Origin: Candidatus Treponema excrementipullorum
GTDB lineage: Bacteria; Spirochaetota; Spirochaetia; Treponematales; Treponemataceae
DNA length: 5,771 nt
Assembly: GCA_018883625.1 (NCBI GenBank)
Contig: JAHLFV010000126.1
Location: 1 to 5,771, forward strand
Direction: 5' to 3'
In this document: positions 1 to 5,582 of the stretch, piece by piece
Layout: the number at the start of each line of letters is the position of its first letter
How positions within the stretch are numbered: position 1 is the first letter of the stretch
Translations under genes and position numbers: made by a program
Notes under the pieces: model-generated
The model's input: the letters and a program-made list of their open reading frames with translations, nothing else
Told to the model about the DNA's origin: nothing
Database searches by the model: none

Positions 1-9
1 GTCTTCGCA

Positions 10-33
10 AAGAGCGAATGCTTCCGCTTTTTT
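10..33 (+). terminator. Probable rho-independent terminator of an upstream plus-strand gene
   Basis: The arm AAGAGCG (10-16) pairs with CGCTTTT (25-31) through seven base pairs, one of them G.T, around an 8-nt loop. The 3' arm runs directly into a T-tract ending at 33. This suits the end of a plus-strand gene left of the window, but the stem is short and the gene is not visible. Nothing else was recognised in positions 34-73. Confidence 0.45.
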
Positions 34-73
34 ATCTCCTAAACAACAAGTTCAGAAAATAGAAAAATAAAAA

Positions 74-146
74 AGCCGTTAAACAGAATCGAACTGTTGA
101 CCGCTTGATTACGAATCAAGTGCTCTACCAACTGAGCTATAACGGC
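74..146 (-). tRNA. tRNA-Thr (anticodon CGT)
   Basis: The reverse complement folds into a complete cloverleaf. The acceptor stem GCCGTTA/TAACGGC is perfect, the D arm is GCTC/GAGC with loop AGTTGGTA, and the anticodon stem CTTGA/TCAAG holds the loop TTCGTAA. There is a 5-nt variable loop, and the T arm AACAG/CTGTT has the loop TTCGATT. Anticodon CGT reads the threonine codon ACG; G1:C72 and C2:G71 agree with known threonine identity pairs. The discriminator base is T. CCA is not encoded, so it must be added after transcription. The gene starts 13 nt after the stop codon of the CRP-type regulator on the same strand. I see no clear promoter in that AT-only-plus-G spacer, so it is probably co-transcribed or served by a promoter inside the regulator gene. 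A T-rich stretch follows its 3' end (73 down to about 61) and may help end transcription. Confidence 0.96.
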
Positions 147-159
147 AAAATAAAACAAA

Positions 160-1395
160 CTAAAGGACTCTTTGAGACCGCCGGGTATCTATCGTCCGTT
201 TCATATCGGAAATATTCTTTACGACAATATGAGTGTCAAAAACCTCAATCTTGTCTTTTTCCACCAAACGGTTAATTTCATCCCGTACAACTTCCGTAGT
301 CAAACCGGCCCAATGAACCAAGTCAGATACGGTAAGATTAAATGTCCTGCTCTTTCCCGTAGGATTTGTCACAGGATTCATTTCATCAAACATTAAAAAT
401 ACTTCCGCAATACGGGCAAGAGGATCCGTTGTTACGAGGATCTCCAAACGTCGCTTTTGGTCGTAAATTCTTTTACAGAAAAGCTTCACCAATATTAAAG
501 CCATCTGGGGGTTACCCGTTATAAGAATTTCGAAGTTCTCTTTATTAAACTCTAAAACTTCGACTTTATCAATAGCTACACAGGTTGCAGAACGGGGACT
601 GTTTTCCAAAATAGCCATTTCCCCAAAAAATTCTCCCGGATGGAGTATATCCAAATTCTTACGGACATCGTTAACACACTTCACCAGCTGGACAGAACCG
701 GACTGAATCAGGTAAAAAGTCTCTCCTCTTTCATATTCGGCAATAATAACAGATCCCGGCTCAAAAGTTTTTGCAAACCGAGAAAATGCAGGCAAAGAAA
801 AAGCTTTTTCTGACGGATCACTCTCTTTCTCTTCATTTGCGATACGGCGAGACTGAAGTTTGTCAAACCGAACTCTTGAATCAGCGTACAGTTGGGCAAT
901 TTTTCCTTTCTGTGTAGATTGAGGATACAAAGTCAGAAACTTCAAACAGACATCGCAACAAGACCGATATTGCTCATCGTTGTAAAAACTCTGAGCAACA
1001 GAAATCATACCTGTTTCTAAGTTAACCGTAGCACCGTTTCCCAAAATAGACTCTATTTTTTTATGCACGGAACGCAATTGTTTGGAAAACACCTTAAGCA
1101 TCTTCATGATAACTTGCTTGTTACTGCTGAATAGTTGCTCAAACTCCGGGACAGACATAGAGATAACACTGGAATCTACGGCAACGGTAGCCGTTTCATC
1201 CCGAGGAAAACGTCCAAGGGCAGATTTTACTCCGAAAAACTCACCTTCTTTTACATACTCGGTAACAGTCTGACCTGTCTCAGCCTCTGTAGAGGTCAAA
1301 ACTATAAATCCTTTTTGGAGAATAAAAATTCTTTCGTCTTTATCTCCAGAGAAATATATAATTGAACCTTTTGTATATGACATTGCTTTAGGCAT
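160..1395 (-). CDS. CRP/FNR-type transcription regulator with two cyclic-nucleotide-binding domains
   Basis: This 411-aa cytoplasmic protein is about twice the usual CRP length. Residues 8-115 form a first cyclic-nucleotide-binding fold, residues about 130-175 look like a TPR-type helical pair, residues 205-320 form a second binding fold, and residues 350-395 form a winged helix of the Crp type. The second phosphate-binding cassette is canonical: FGEMA at 257-261 and PRSAT at 267-271, with E259 and R268 placed to hold ribose and phosphate. The first cassette reads FFGVKSAL (53-60) then PRDETA (64-69), so the ribose-binding Glu is Val56; it probably binds poorly or something different. The start ATG has GAGGA at 1410-1406, about 10 nt upstream; the next Met (residue 5) has none. 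No signal peptide or membrane segment is seen. Family knowledge makes it a nucleotide-responsive DNA-binding regulator; ligand and targets are unknown. It is transcribed divergently from the PHP gene, with tRNA-Thr directly behind it. Confidence 0.9.
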   Translation of the reverse strand: MPKAMSYTKGSIIYFSGDKDERIFILQKGFIVLTSTEAETGQTVTEYVKEGEFFGVKSALGRFPRDETATVAVDSSVISMSVPEFEQLFSSNKQVIMKMLKVFSKQLRSVHKKIESILGNGATVNLETGMISVAQSFYNDEQYRSCCDVCLKFLTLYPQSTQKGKIAQLYADSRVRFDKLQSRRIANEEKESDPSEKAFSLPAFSRFAKTFEPGSVIIAEYERGETFYLIQSGSVQLVKCVNDVRKNLDILHPGEFFGEMAILENSPRSATCVAIDKVEVLEFNKENFEILITGNPQMALILVKLFCKRIYDQKRRLEILVTTDPLARIAEVFLMFDEMNPVTNPTGKSRTFNLTVSDLVHWAGLTTEVVRDEINRLVEKDKIEVFDTHIVVKNISDMKRTIDTRRSQRVL

Positions 1396-1430
1396 GACTC
1401 TATCTTCCTCTATCTGTTTAGGAAATCACC

Positions 1431-1443
1431 TTGTTTTATTATA
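1431..1443 (-). promoter_or_regulatory. Putative promoter (-10 box) of the CRP-type regulator
   Basis: On the minus strand a perfect TATAAT lies at 1443-1438, which predicts a transcript starting near 1431 and a leader of about 35 nt that includes the ribosome binding site. The -35 position, around 1466-1461 (CATAAA), is weak. A weak -35 would fit dependence on an activator or on upstream AT-rich DNA, but that is inference. Confidence 0.55.
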
Positions 1444-1444
1444 C

Positions 1445-1469
1445 TATCATAAAACATAATTTTATGCTA
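1445..1469. promoter_or_regulatory. Inverted repeat between divergent promoters, candidate operator
   Basis: Two 10-nt arms, TATCATAAAA (1445-1454) and TTTTATGCTA (1460-1469), are inverted copies with one mismatch, around the spacer CATAA. The inner seven pairs are perfect. The repeat lies between the minus-strand -10 box (1438-1443) and the plus-strand -10 box (1468-1473) and touches the latter. A dimeric regulator bound here could control both genes; the adjacent CRP-type protein is an obvious candidate. The arms do not match the E. coli CRP half-site TGTGA, and AT-rich DNA makes such repeats by chance fairly often. Confidence 0.4.
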
Positions 1470-1473
1470 TAGT
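1465..1473 (+). promoter_or_regulatory. Extended -10 promoter of the PHP gene
   Basis: The sequence TGCTATAGT contains an extended -10 element, TG-N-TATAGT, with the hexamer at 1468-1473. The -35 position 17 nt upstream (TATCAT, 1445-1450) is poor, as is common for extended -10 promoters. Transcription should begin about 7 nt downstream, at or near 1480, which is the A of the start codon. A weaker alternative is TTGTTT (1431-1436) with CATAAT (1455-1460), spaced 18 nt apart, which would leave a leader of roughly 13 nt. Confidence 0.6.
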
Positions 1474-1479
1474 CTTTTC

Positions 1480-2334
1480 ATGATAGATTTGCATACACAT
1501 TCAAAAGCTTCAGACGGACACTTGAGTCCCAAGGAGTTAGTTTCGTATGCTGCAGAAAAAAATATTTCTGTCTTAGCCCTGACAGACCATGATACAACAG
1601 ATGGATTGTGGGAGGCTCAGGAAGCAGCAAAAGATATACAATTTGTTCCCGGTATTGAGTTAAATATAGACTGGCCTACGGGGGAATTTCACCTTTTAGG
1701 TTTAGGGCTTAATTCCACAGCTCCTTCGTTGAAAAAAATCATCACCGATTTAAAAGAACAACGACAGGAAAGAAATAAATCTATTATAACGAAAATGCAG
1801 GCAGAGGGCTTTGATATTTCTCAAGAAGCCGTTATGCAAAGATTTCCCCACGCTACTTTGGGGCGTCCTCATATAGCAGCCTATCTTGTAGAGAAAAAAT
1901 ACTGCAAAACCCTTCAGCAAGCTTTTGATAAATATTTGGGAAAAGGCCGCCCCTTTTATGTTCACCGAGCTGGAGCAGATCTATCACAATCTATCGAAGC
2001 CATAAAGGAATCAGGCGGAGTCCCTGTTTTAGCCCATCCACTGTCGTTGTATGTATCTTGGGGAAAAATGTATCCCTTACTGGAAGAACTGAAAAATCAG
2101 GGTATAGAAGGACTTGAAGCCTATCATCCGGGAGCCCGAATATCCGAAGGTCAGCGGTTAGAAGAAATGGGACATAGATTAGGCTTTTTTATTACCGGAG
2201 GCAGTGACTTTCACGGAGAAGCAGTACGAAAAGACAGAAAAATGGGATACGGTACAAGGGGATTAAAACTTGAAGACAGACTATGGACGGAAGAATTGTT
2301 GCCTCACATTAACTTAACTCCTTATGAGCCATAA
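1480..2334 (+). CDS. PHP-domain phosphoesterase (RNase AM / 3',5'-nucleotide bisphosphatase-like)
   Basis: This 284-aa metal-dependent phosphoesterase has the complete set of PHP ligands. They are H5-x-H7 with D12, TDHD at 35-38, E60 in PGIE, H71, H131 in GRPH, H186 in LAHP, H216 in AYHP, and D243/H245 in GGSDFHGE. The arrangement, with a helical insert at about 85-165, and the length match the YciV/TrpH branch. Characterised members of that branch hydrolyse the 3' phosphate of 3',5'-bisphosphonucleotides such as pAp or act as 5'-3' exonucleases on short RNA; the exact substrate here is not readable. The start is fixed because motif I begins at residue 3 and the ATG at 1464 stops after two codons. 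No Shine-Dalgarno sequence precedes it, and the promoter predicts a leaderless mRNA. It is cytoplasmic, with no signal peptide. It lies 171 nt upstream of thyX on the same strand and is divergent from the CRP-type regulator. Confidence 0.9.
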   Translation: MIDLHTHSKASDGHLSPKELVSYAAEKNISVLALTDHDTTDGLWEAQEAAKDIQFVPGIELNIDWPTGEFHLLGLGLNSTAPSLKKIITDLKEQRQERNKSIITKMQAEGFDISQEAVMQRFPHATLGRPHIAAYLVEKKYCKTLQQAFDKYLGKGRPFYVHRAGADLSQSIEAIKESGGVPVLAHPLSLYVSWGKMYPLLEELKNQGIEGLEAYHPGARISEGQRLEEMGHRLGFFITGGSDFHGEAVRKDRKMGYGTRGLKLEDRLWTEELLPHINLTPYEP

Positions 2335-2359
2335 TGTTCCATTGATTGGCAACATGTTT

Positions 2360-2401
2360 CTATGAGCTCTTATCATAGGTCAACTTTGTAAGAGTTCTTT
2401 T
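2360..2401 (+). terminator. Hairpin with T-run after the PHP gene; can also fold as a pseudoknot
   Basis: The arm GAGCTCTTA (2364-2372) pairs with TAAGAGTTC (2389-2397), nine pairs including one G.T, around a 16-nt loop, followed by TTTT. This could be a modest rho-independent terminator for the PHP gene. A second pairing, CTATGA (2360-2365) with TCATAG (2373-2378), puts GCTCTTA in a 7-nt loop whose last six bases still match TAAGAG (2389-2394). Together they make an H-type pseudoknot with loops of 1, 0 and 10 nt. The T-run is short, so read-through into thyX is possible. Confidence 0.45.
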
Positions 2402-2422
2402 AACCCCAGCGACTCCGTAACA

Positions 2423-2446
2423 GAACACTGGTGTTCATATTGAACA
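2423..2446. promoter_or_regulatory. Overlapping palindromes at the thyX promoter, candidate operator
   Basis: Two inverted repeats share their middle arm: GAACAC-TG-GTGTTC (2423-2436) and TGTTCA-TAT-TGAACA (2432-2446), both perfect with 6-bp arms. The result is three alternating half-sites, GAACA, TGTTC and GAACA. The last arm covers most of the proposed -35 box of thyX (2440-2445), so a protein bound there would block RNA polymerase. No regulator is identified. The same bases could form alternative RNA hairpins only in read-through transcripts from the PHP gene, because the thyX transcript starts downstream. Confidence 0.5.
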
Positions 2447-2468
2447 GAAGATTTTCATTTGATATAAT
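2440..2468 (+). promoter_or_regulatory. Sigma-70-type promoter of thyX
   Basis: TTGAAC (2440-2445, four of six consensus bases) and a perfect TATAAT (2463-2468) are separated by exactly 17 bp. Transcription should start near 2475, giving a leader of about 31 nt before the thyX start codon. It is the best-formed promoter in the window and implies that thyX can be expressed independently of the PHP gene. Confidence 0.75.
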
Positions 2469-2494
2469 CCGTTAGTTTTAAAATCAAACACATT

Positions 2495-2499
2495 AAGGA
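2495..2499 (+). promoter_or_regulatory. Ribosome binding site of thyX
   Basis: AAGGA, within AAGGAAGG, sits 6 nt before the ATG at 2506. It fixes the start and contrasts with the PHP gene upstream, which has no such site. Confidence 0.8.
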
Positions 2500-2505
2500 A
2501 GGTAT

Positions 2506-3342
2506 ATGGCTCACTGTATTGTTCCTGAAGCAGAAGCAATTCTCGATAAAGAATTCCCTGTATTGGATAAAGGCTTTGTCCGTTTAGTTGATTATATGGG
2601 TGGTGATGACCGTATTGTACAGTCGGCTCGGGTTTCCTATGGTGCAGGAACAAAAACAGTACGGGAAGATGCAGCCCTTATCGACTACTTACTCCGCAAT
2701 CAGCACACCTCTCCCTTTGAGCAGGTAGTTTTAACATTCCATATCAAAATGCCGATTTTTGTGGCCCGCCAATGGGTTCGTCACAGAACAGCTCGCATGA
2801 ACGAAATTTCCGGTCGCTACTCTATTATGAAAAACGAATTTTACATTCCTGCAGATCAGGATGTGTCGATTCAAAGTACCGATAATAAACAGGGACGCAG
2901 TACGGAAGCTGTTTCTAAAGAGTTTGTGGACTCAACAAAGCACATTATAGAAGCAGGACAAAATCAGGCATATAAAGACTACCAAGAACTTGTAGATTCA
3001 GGCTTGGCGCGAGAGATAGCACGGATCAATTTACCCTTGGCCCTTTACACAGAAATCTATTGGCAGTGCGATCTCCACAACCTTATGCATTTTTTGAAAT
3101 TACGTTTAGACGGACATGCACAAAAGGAAATCAGGGACTATGCTCAAGTTATTTTAGATATAACTCGGAAAGTGGCACCTGCAACTATTGCATCCTTTGA
3201 AAATCATATTCAAAAAGGAGTTTCTTTTTCTCAGGAAGAACTACAGGCTTTGCACTGTATCTTAGAAGGGAAAGACAATCCCCTTACAGGAAAAAAACTG
3301 GAACGCTTTAACACAAAGCTTCGGGATGGTGTTCAAAAATAA
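2506..3342 (+). CDS. thyX: Flavin-dependent thymidylate synthase ThyX
   Basis: ThyX methylates dUMP to dTMP with methylene-tetrahydrofolate as carbon donor and NADPH as reductant through bound FAD, releasing tetrahydrofolate rather than dihydrofolate; the enzyme is a cytoplasmic homotetramer. The protein carries the diagnostic RHR-x7-S motif at 92-102 (RHRTARMNEIS) followed by GRY. HTSPFEQ (67-73) matches the usual HxTPFEH segment, and LRLDGHAQKEIR (199-210) matches the conserved LRxxxHAQxEI block, with R200 at the position of the dUMP-contacting arginine. At 278 aa it is longer than typical ThyX (roughly 220-250), with about 20 extra N-terminal residues, a polar stretch at about 120-145, and a C-terminal extension from about 235. 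A promoter, Shine-Dalgarno sequence and strong terminator make it an apparently monocistronic unit. Such genes usually stand in for thyA, but absence of thyA here is inference. Confidence 0.97.
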   Translation: MAHCIVPEAEAILDKEFPVLDKGFVRLVDYMGGDDRIVQSARVSYGAGTKTVREDAALIDYLLRNQHTSPFEQVVLTFHIKMPIFVARQWVRHRTARMNEISGRYSIMKNEFYIPADQDVSIQSTDNKQGRSTEAVSKEFVDSTKHIIEAGQNQAYKDYQELVDSGLAREIARINLPLALYTEIYWQCDLHNLMHFLKLRLDGHAQKEIRDYAQVILDITRKVAPATIASFENHIQKGVSFSQEELQALHCILEGKDNPLTGKKLERFNTKLRDGVQK

Positions 3343-3369
3343 GTTATCCCGAATAATGACGACATATAC

Positions 3370-3420
3370 GCCCCCTTTGTTGCAATTCTTTGTACACCCG
3401 CAACAAGGGGGGCTTTTTTT
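3370..3420 (+). terminator. Strong rho-independent terminator of thyX
   Basis: GCCCCCTTTGTTGC (3370-3383) pairs with GCAACAAGGGGGGC (3400-3413) through 14 base pairs with a single G.T, around a 16-nt loop, followed by seven Ts (3414-3420). It lies 28 nt after the thyX stop. The T-run ends 3 nt from the stop codon of the converging minus-strand gene. On the minus strand the same stem is not followed by a T-run, so it should terminate mainly in the plus direction. Confidence 0.95.
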
Positions 3421-3422
3421 AA

Positions 3423-5567
3423 CTAAATCTGTTCTTCGGAAGTTTTTATGTTTTTCGATGTTGGTTGCTCCCCAGAGGTTTCTGACGGTATCTTTGTAGT
3501 CCCCCCGGAGTTCTTCTTTGTGGCAGATTTTAGACTTTTTGCAAAAAGCACGTTTTGATCCGATCTCTCATCTACAGAAAATATCGGTGTCTGACCATCT
3601 TCTGCAACTCGCCAAATTTCGCCTTTAATATTTTTCTTATTCCTATATGCCAAACTGTTTTTATCGTTTACCCACCAATCCAAAACGGAAACTATGGCAT
3701 AAGTGTACTTTAGCAAATTGAAATTAGTTGCCTTGGAACCTTGTTTTTTTTGAGCTCCCAATAAAACATTTATCCTCTGAGATACAACATTGGGGATTTC
3801 AAATTTGTATGGTCCGTAGAGGTTTTTTATTCCCAAATATGGTGTTCCGTGTTTTGCAGCTTCTTCCGCTTCTGTTATTATTTTTTTCAACTCCGTAACC
3901 AAATAATGAACCACTCGAGGTAAAGGTATATATTTTGACTCATTTTTTGGTTTTTCAATCAGAAGTTGCTCAAACTTCATGTAAGGCAAAAAATTATACA
4001 AGGCATGCCATTGTAAATTAGAAATCAGACGTTTACCATACTGATTTTTATCAAAATCTCTTTGAGAATATAAATGATTTGAAAAATCCCTCAGTGTAGG
4101 TAAATATAATTTTTCGAAAACTACTTCGCGGTAATTACCCCAATCCGCAATGACTTGTGTCACAGAAGTCAAATCCTGTCCCATATAAAGCCCCGTAGTT
4201 GTACTTTCGGAAAAAGCAATTTGCCTGCAACCTTCAAACAAATCTTCCAAAATCTTTAACAAGATAACAAGAACCTGTAAAGGATTTTGAGGAGACATAA
4301 TATTAAATCCGTCACCGAATCTATACAAAGGCTGATAGAAAGGATAAAAGTCCGGGGTATTGGCTAAATCAAGCCAACCTGCGCCGGGAAAAATCGTATC
4401 CAAAACTTTTAATCCAGCATGTACAGATTCGGGAAATACGATGGTATCGAAAACAGCATCCTCTTCTACTGTTTCTTCATCTTTTTCTGCAACTTCCTTC
4501 ACTACAGGCCTACTGCTACTCTTGTCTTCTTTTTCCGATTTCTGCGGTAAAAGAATGTCATACTTTGTAATACCTAAAAAGGAAAAAACTTTTGAAACTT
4601 TCTTTGTCATCAATTCTGTATAATCACAGTACTCATTACAGGTCATACGAAGCAACAAAGGATACATGCCTTTGGCAACCCGCTGGTACACATACAACCA
4701 CTCTGTAAAAATATCCTGAACCAGATTTTTTAAAGTATTTTTATTTACTTCTGGATATCCTTGTATCTCTGCATAAATCAATTTCCCGTATTCGATAAAC
4801 CGTTTTTCGCCCAGATAGAAACAAGATAAAATCATTCTGTATATTTGCCGCGTCACAGGAATCAAAGACTGAATATCATATCCAGACCCCCGTTTTTCCA
4901 AACTTTTATAAGTACCGGTCAGAGAAGGAATAGCCCACTCCCGTATTTTTCGTAAAAGTCTGTATTGCATTTCATCGTTTTTATCTATTTTTCCCTGAAC
5001 ATGTTTTGGAGCAAGAGAAATCAGTTGAAGAACTTTTTCATATAAATTGGTAAGACGGAACACATAAGTAGACAGTGTAGCACCAACAAACTGACTTGCA
5101 ACTCTGTCTTGATTGCCTTTTCGCAAATTAACAAAAAAATTAAAAAAACCGTAATCATTTTTGATCTTGTAAACAGGATCCATCATTATTTTGTCGATTT
5201 TAAGCTTTTCTGCGTATTCCATGTGAGGCAAAACACTTTTTACCACAGGAGATGAAGCAACAGATTTTACCAAAACAGTGGGTTGCTCTGTCGGTGTAGT
5301 ACCCACCAAGGTATTAGTATTTTCTTCCTGTTTACGCTCTCGGTTTCCGGAACTGTTATTTCTCAAAGCTGAACTACGTCGTGCATCCCTTACTTTTTTT
5401 ATAGCTTTTTCATCTATAGGGGCCGATTTTTCCAAACCGACTTCTCCCCCTAATAAATCAGCTATCTTTTTGGCCTCATCTGAATCGACAAAACCTAAAT
5501 TTTTTCTTGTTCTTTCCAGTTCACCTGGTTCATACTTAAAAACAGGCTTTTTTTCTTGATTTTCCAC
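3423..5567 (-). CDS. Conserved spirochaete-type protein of unknown function, 714 aa
   Basis: I do not recognise a characterised domain. The protein has no signal peptide or membrane segment and is probably cytoplasmic. Residues 8-50 (starting VFKYEPGELERTRKNLG) form a conserved-looking segment resembling spirochaetal hypothetical proteins I recall. Residues about 51-112 are a polar Ser/Thr/Asn/Lys-rich linker. Residues 116-340 are a mostly helical, aromatic-rich region, 341-372 a charged linker rich in Glu and Lys, and 373-680 a second aromatic-rich globular region with repeated WW/YxxFY-type clusters. Residues 681-714 are a disordered-looking tail. The start is GTG: GAGGAG (5581-5576) lies 8 nt upstream and an in-frame TAG immediately precedes the GTG. 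It follows the probable DUF2804 gene by 15 nt, so the two are likely co-transcribed, with the promoter outside the window. A scaffold or structural role is possible but unsupported. Confidence 0.85.
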   Translation of the reverse strand: MENQEKKPVFKYEPGELERTRKNLGFVDSDEAKKIADLLGGEVGLEKSAPIDEKAIKKVRDARRSSALRNNSSGNRERKQEENTNTLVGTTPTEQPTVLVKSVASSPVVKSVLPHMEYAEKLKIDKIMMDPVYKIKNDYGFFNFFVNLRKGNQDRVASQFVGATLSTYVFRLTNLYEKVLQLISLAPKHVQGKIDKNDEMQYRLLRKIREWAIPSLTGTYKSLEKRGSGYDIQSLIPVTRQIYRMILSCFYLGEKRFIEYGKLIYAEIQGYPEVNKNTLKNLVQDIFTEWLYVYQRVAKGMYPLLLRMTCNEYCDYTELMTKKVSKVFSFLGITKYDILLPQKSEKEDKSSSRPVVKEVAEKDEETVEEDAVFDTIVFPESVHAGLKVLDTIFPGAGWLDLANTPDFYPFYQPLYRFGDGFNIMSPQNPLQVLVILLKILEDLFEGCRQIAFSESTTTGLYMGQDLTSVTQVIADWGNYREVVFEKLYLPTLRDFSNHLYSQRDFDKNQYGKRLISNLQWHALYNFLPYMKFEQLLIEKPKNESKYIPLPRVVHYLVTELKKIITEAEEAAKHGTPYLGIKNLYGPYKFEIPNVVSQRINVLLGAQKKQGSKATNFNLLKYTYAIVSVLDWWVNDKNSLAYRNKKNIKGEIWRVAEDGQTPIFSVDERSDQNVLFAKSLKSATKKNSGGTTKIPSETSGEQPTSKNIKTSEEQI

Positions 5568-5575
5568 CTAGGCAG

Positions 5576-5581
5576 CTCCTC
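5576..5581 (-). promoter_or_regulatory. Ribosome binding site of the 714-aa gene
   Basis: GAGGAG on the minus strand (5581-5576) lies 8 nt before a GTG and just after the TAG of the upstream gene. It decides the start, since an in-frame TAG (5570-5568) directly precedes the GTG and excludes any start farther upstream. Confidence 0.8.
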
Positions 5582-5582
5582 G

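Noticed and set aside
1..42. Short open frame on the plus strand ending in TAA at 40-42
   Set aside because: It spans the hairpin and T-run of a probable terminator and has no recognisable protein pattern; more likely untranslated sequence.
20..74. AGGAG on the minus strand near 35-40 as a ribosome binding site
   Set aside because: No ATG, GTG or TTG follows at a usable distance.
74..146. tRNA gene as an integration (att) site
   Set aside because: No integrase, no repeated tRNA 3' end and no foreign-looking genes in the window.
172..1365. Plus-strand open frames opposite the CRP-type regulator
   Set aside because: They are antisense to a gene with clear domains, lack supporting ribosome binding sites and show no family pattern.
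1445..1469. Classical E. coli-type CRP site
   Set aside because: The repeat lacks TGTGA/TCACA half-sites, so it was kept only as an undefined candidate operator.
1750..1965. Minus-strand 71-codon frame inside the PHP gene
   Set aside because: Antisense shadow of a gene with intact catalytic motifs.
2435..2653. Minus-strand 72-codon frame across the thyX promoter and 5' end
   Set aside because: It overlaps a strong promoter and the thyX start on the opposite strand, with no family pattern.
4360..4623. Plus-strand 87-codon Ser/Thr-rich frame
   Set aside because: Its composition is the antisense image of the charged linker of the 714-aa protein.
5278..5559. Plus-strand 93-codon frame with a hydrophobic, signal-like look
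   Set aside because: It is the antisense image of the Lys/Glu-rich N-terminus of the 714-aa protein, which has its own start signals.
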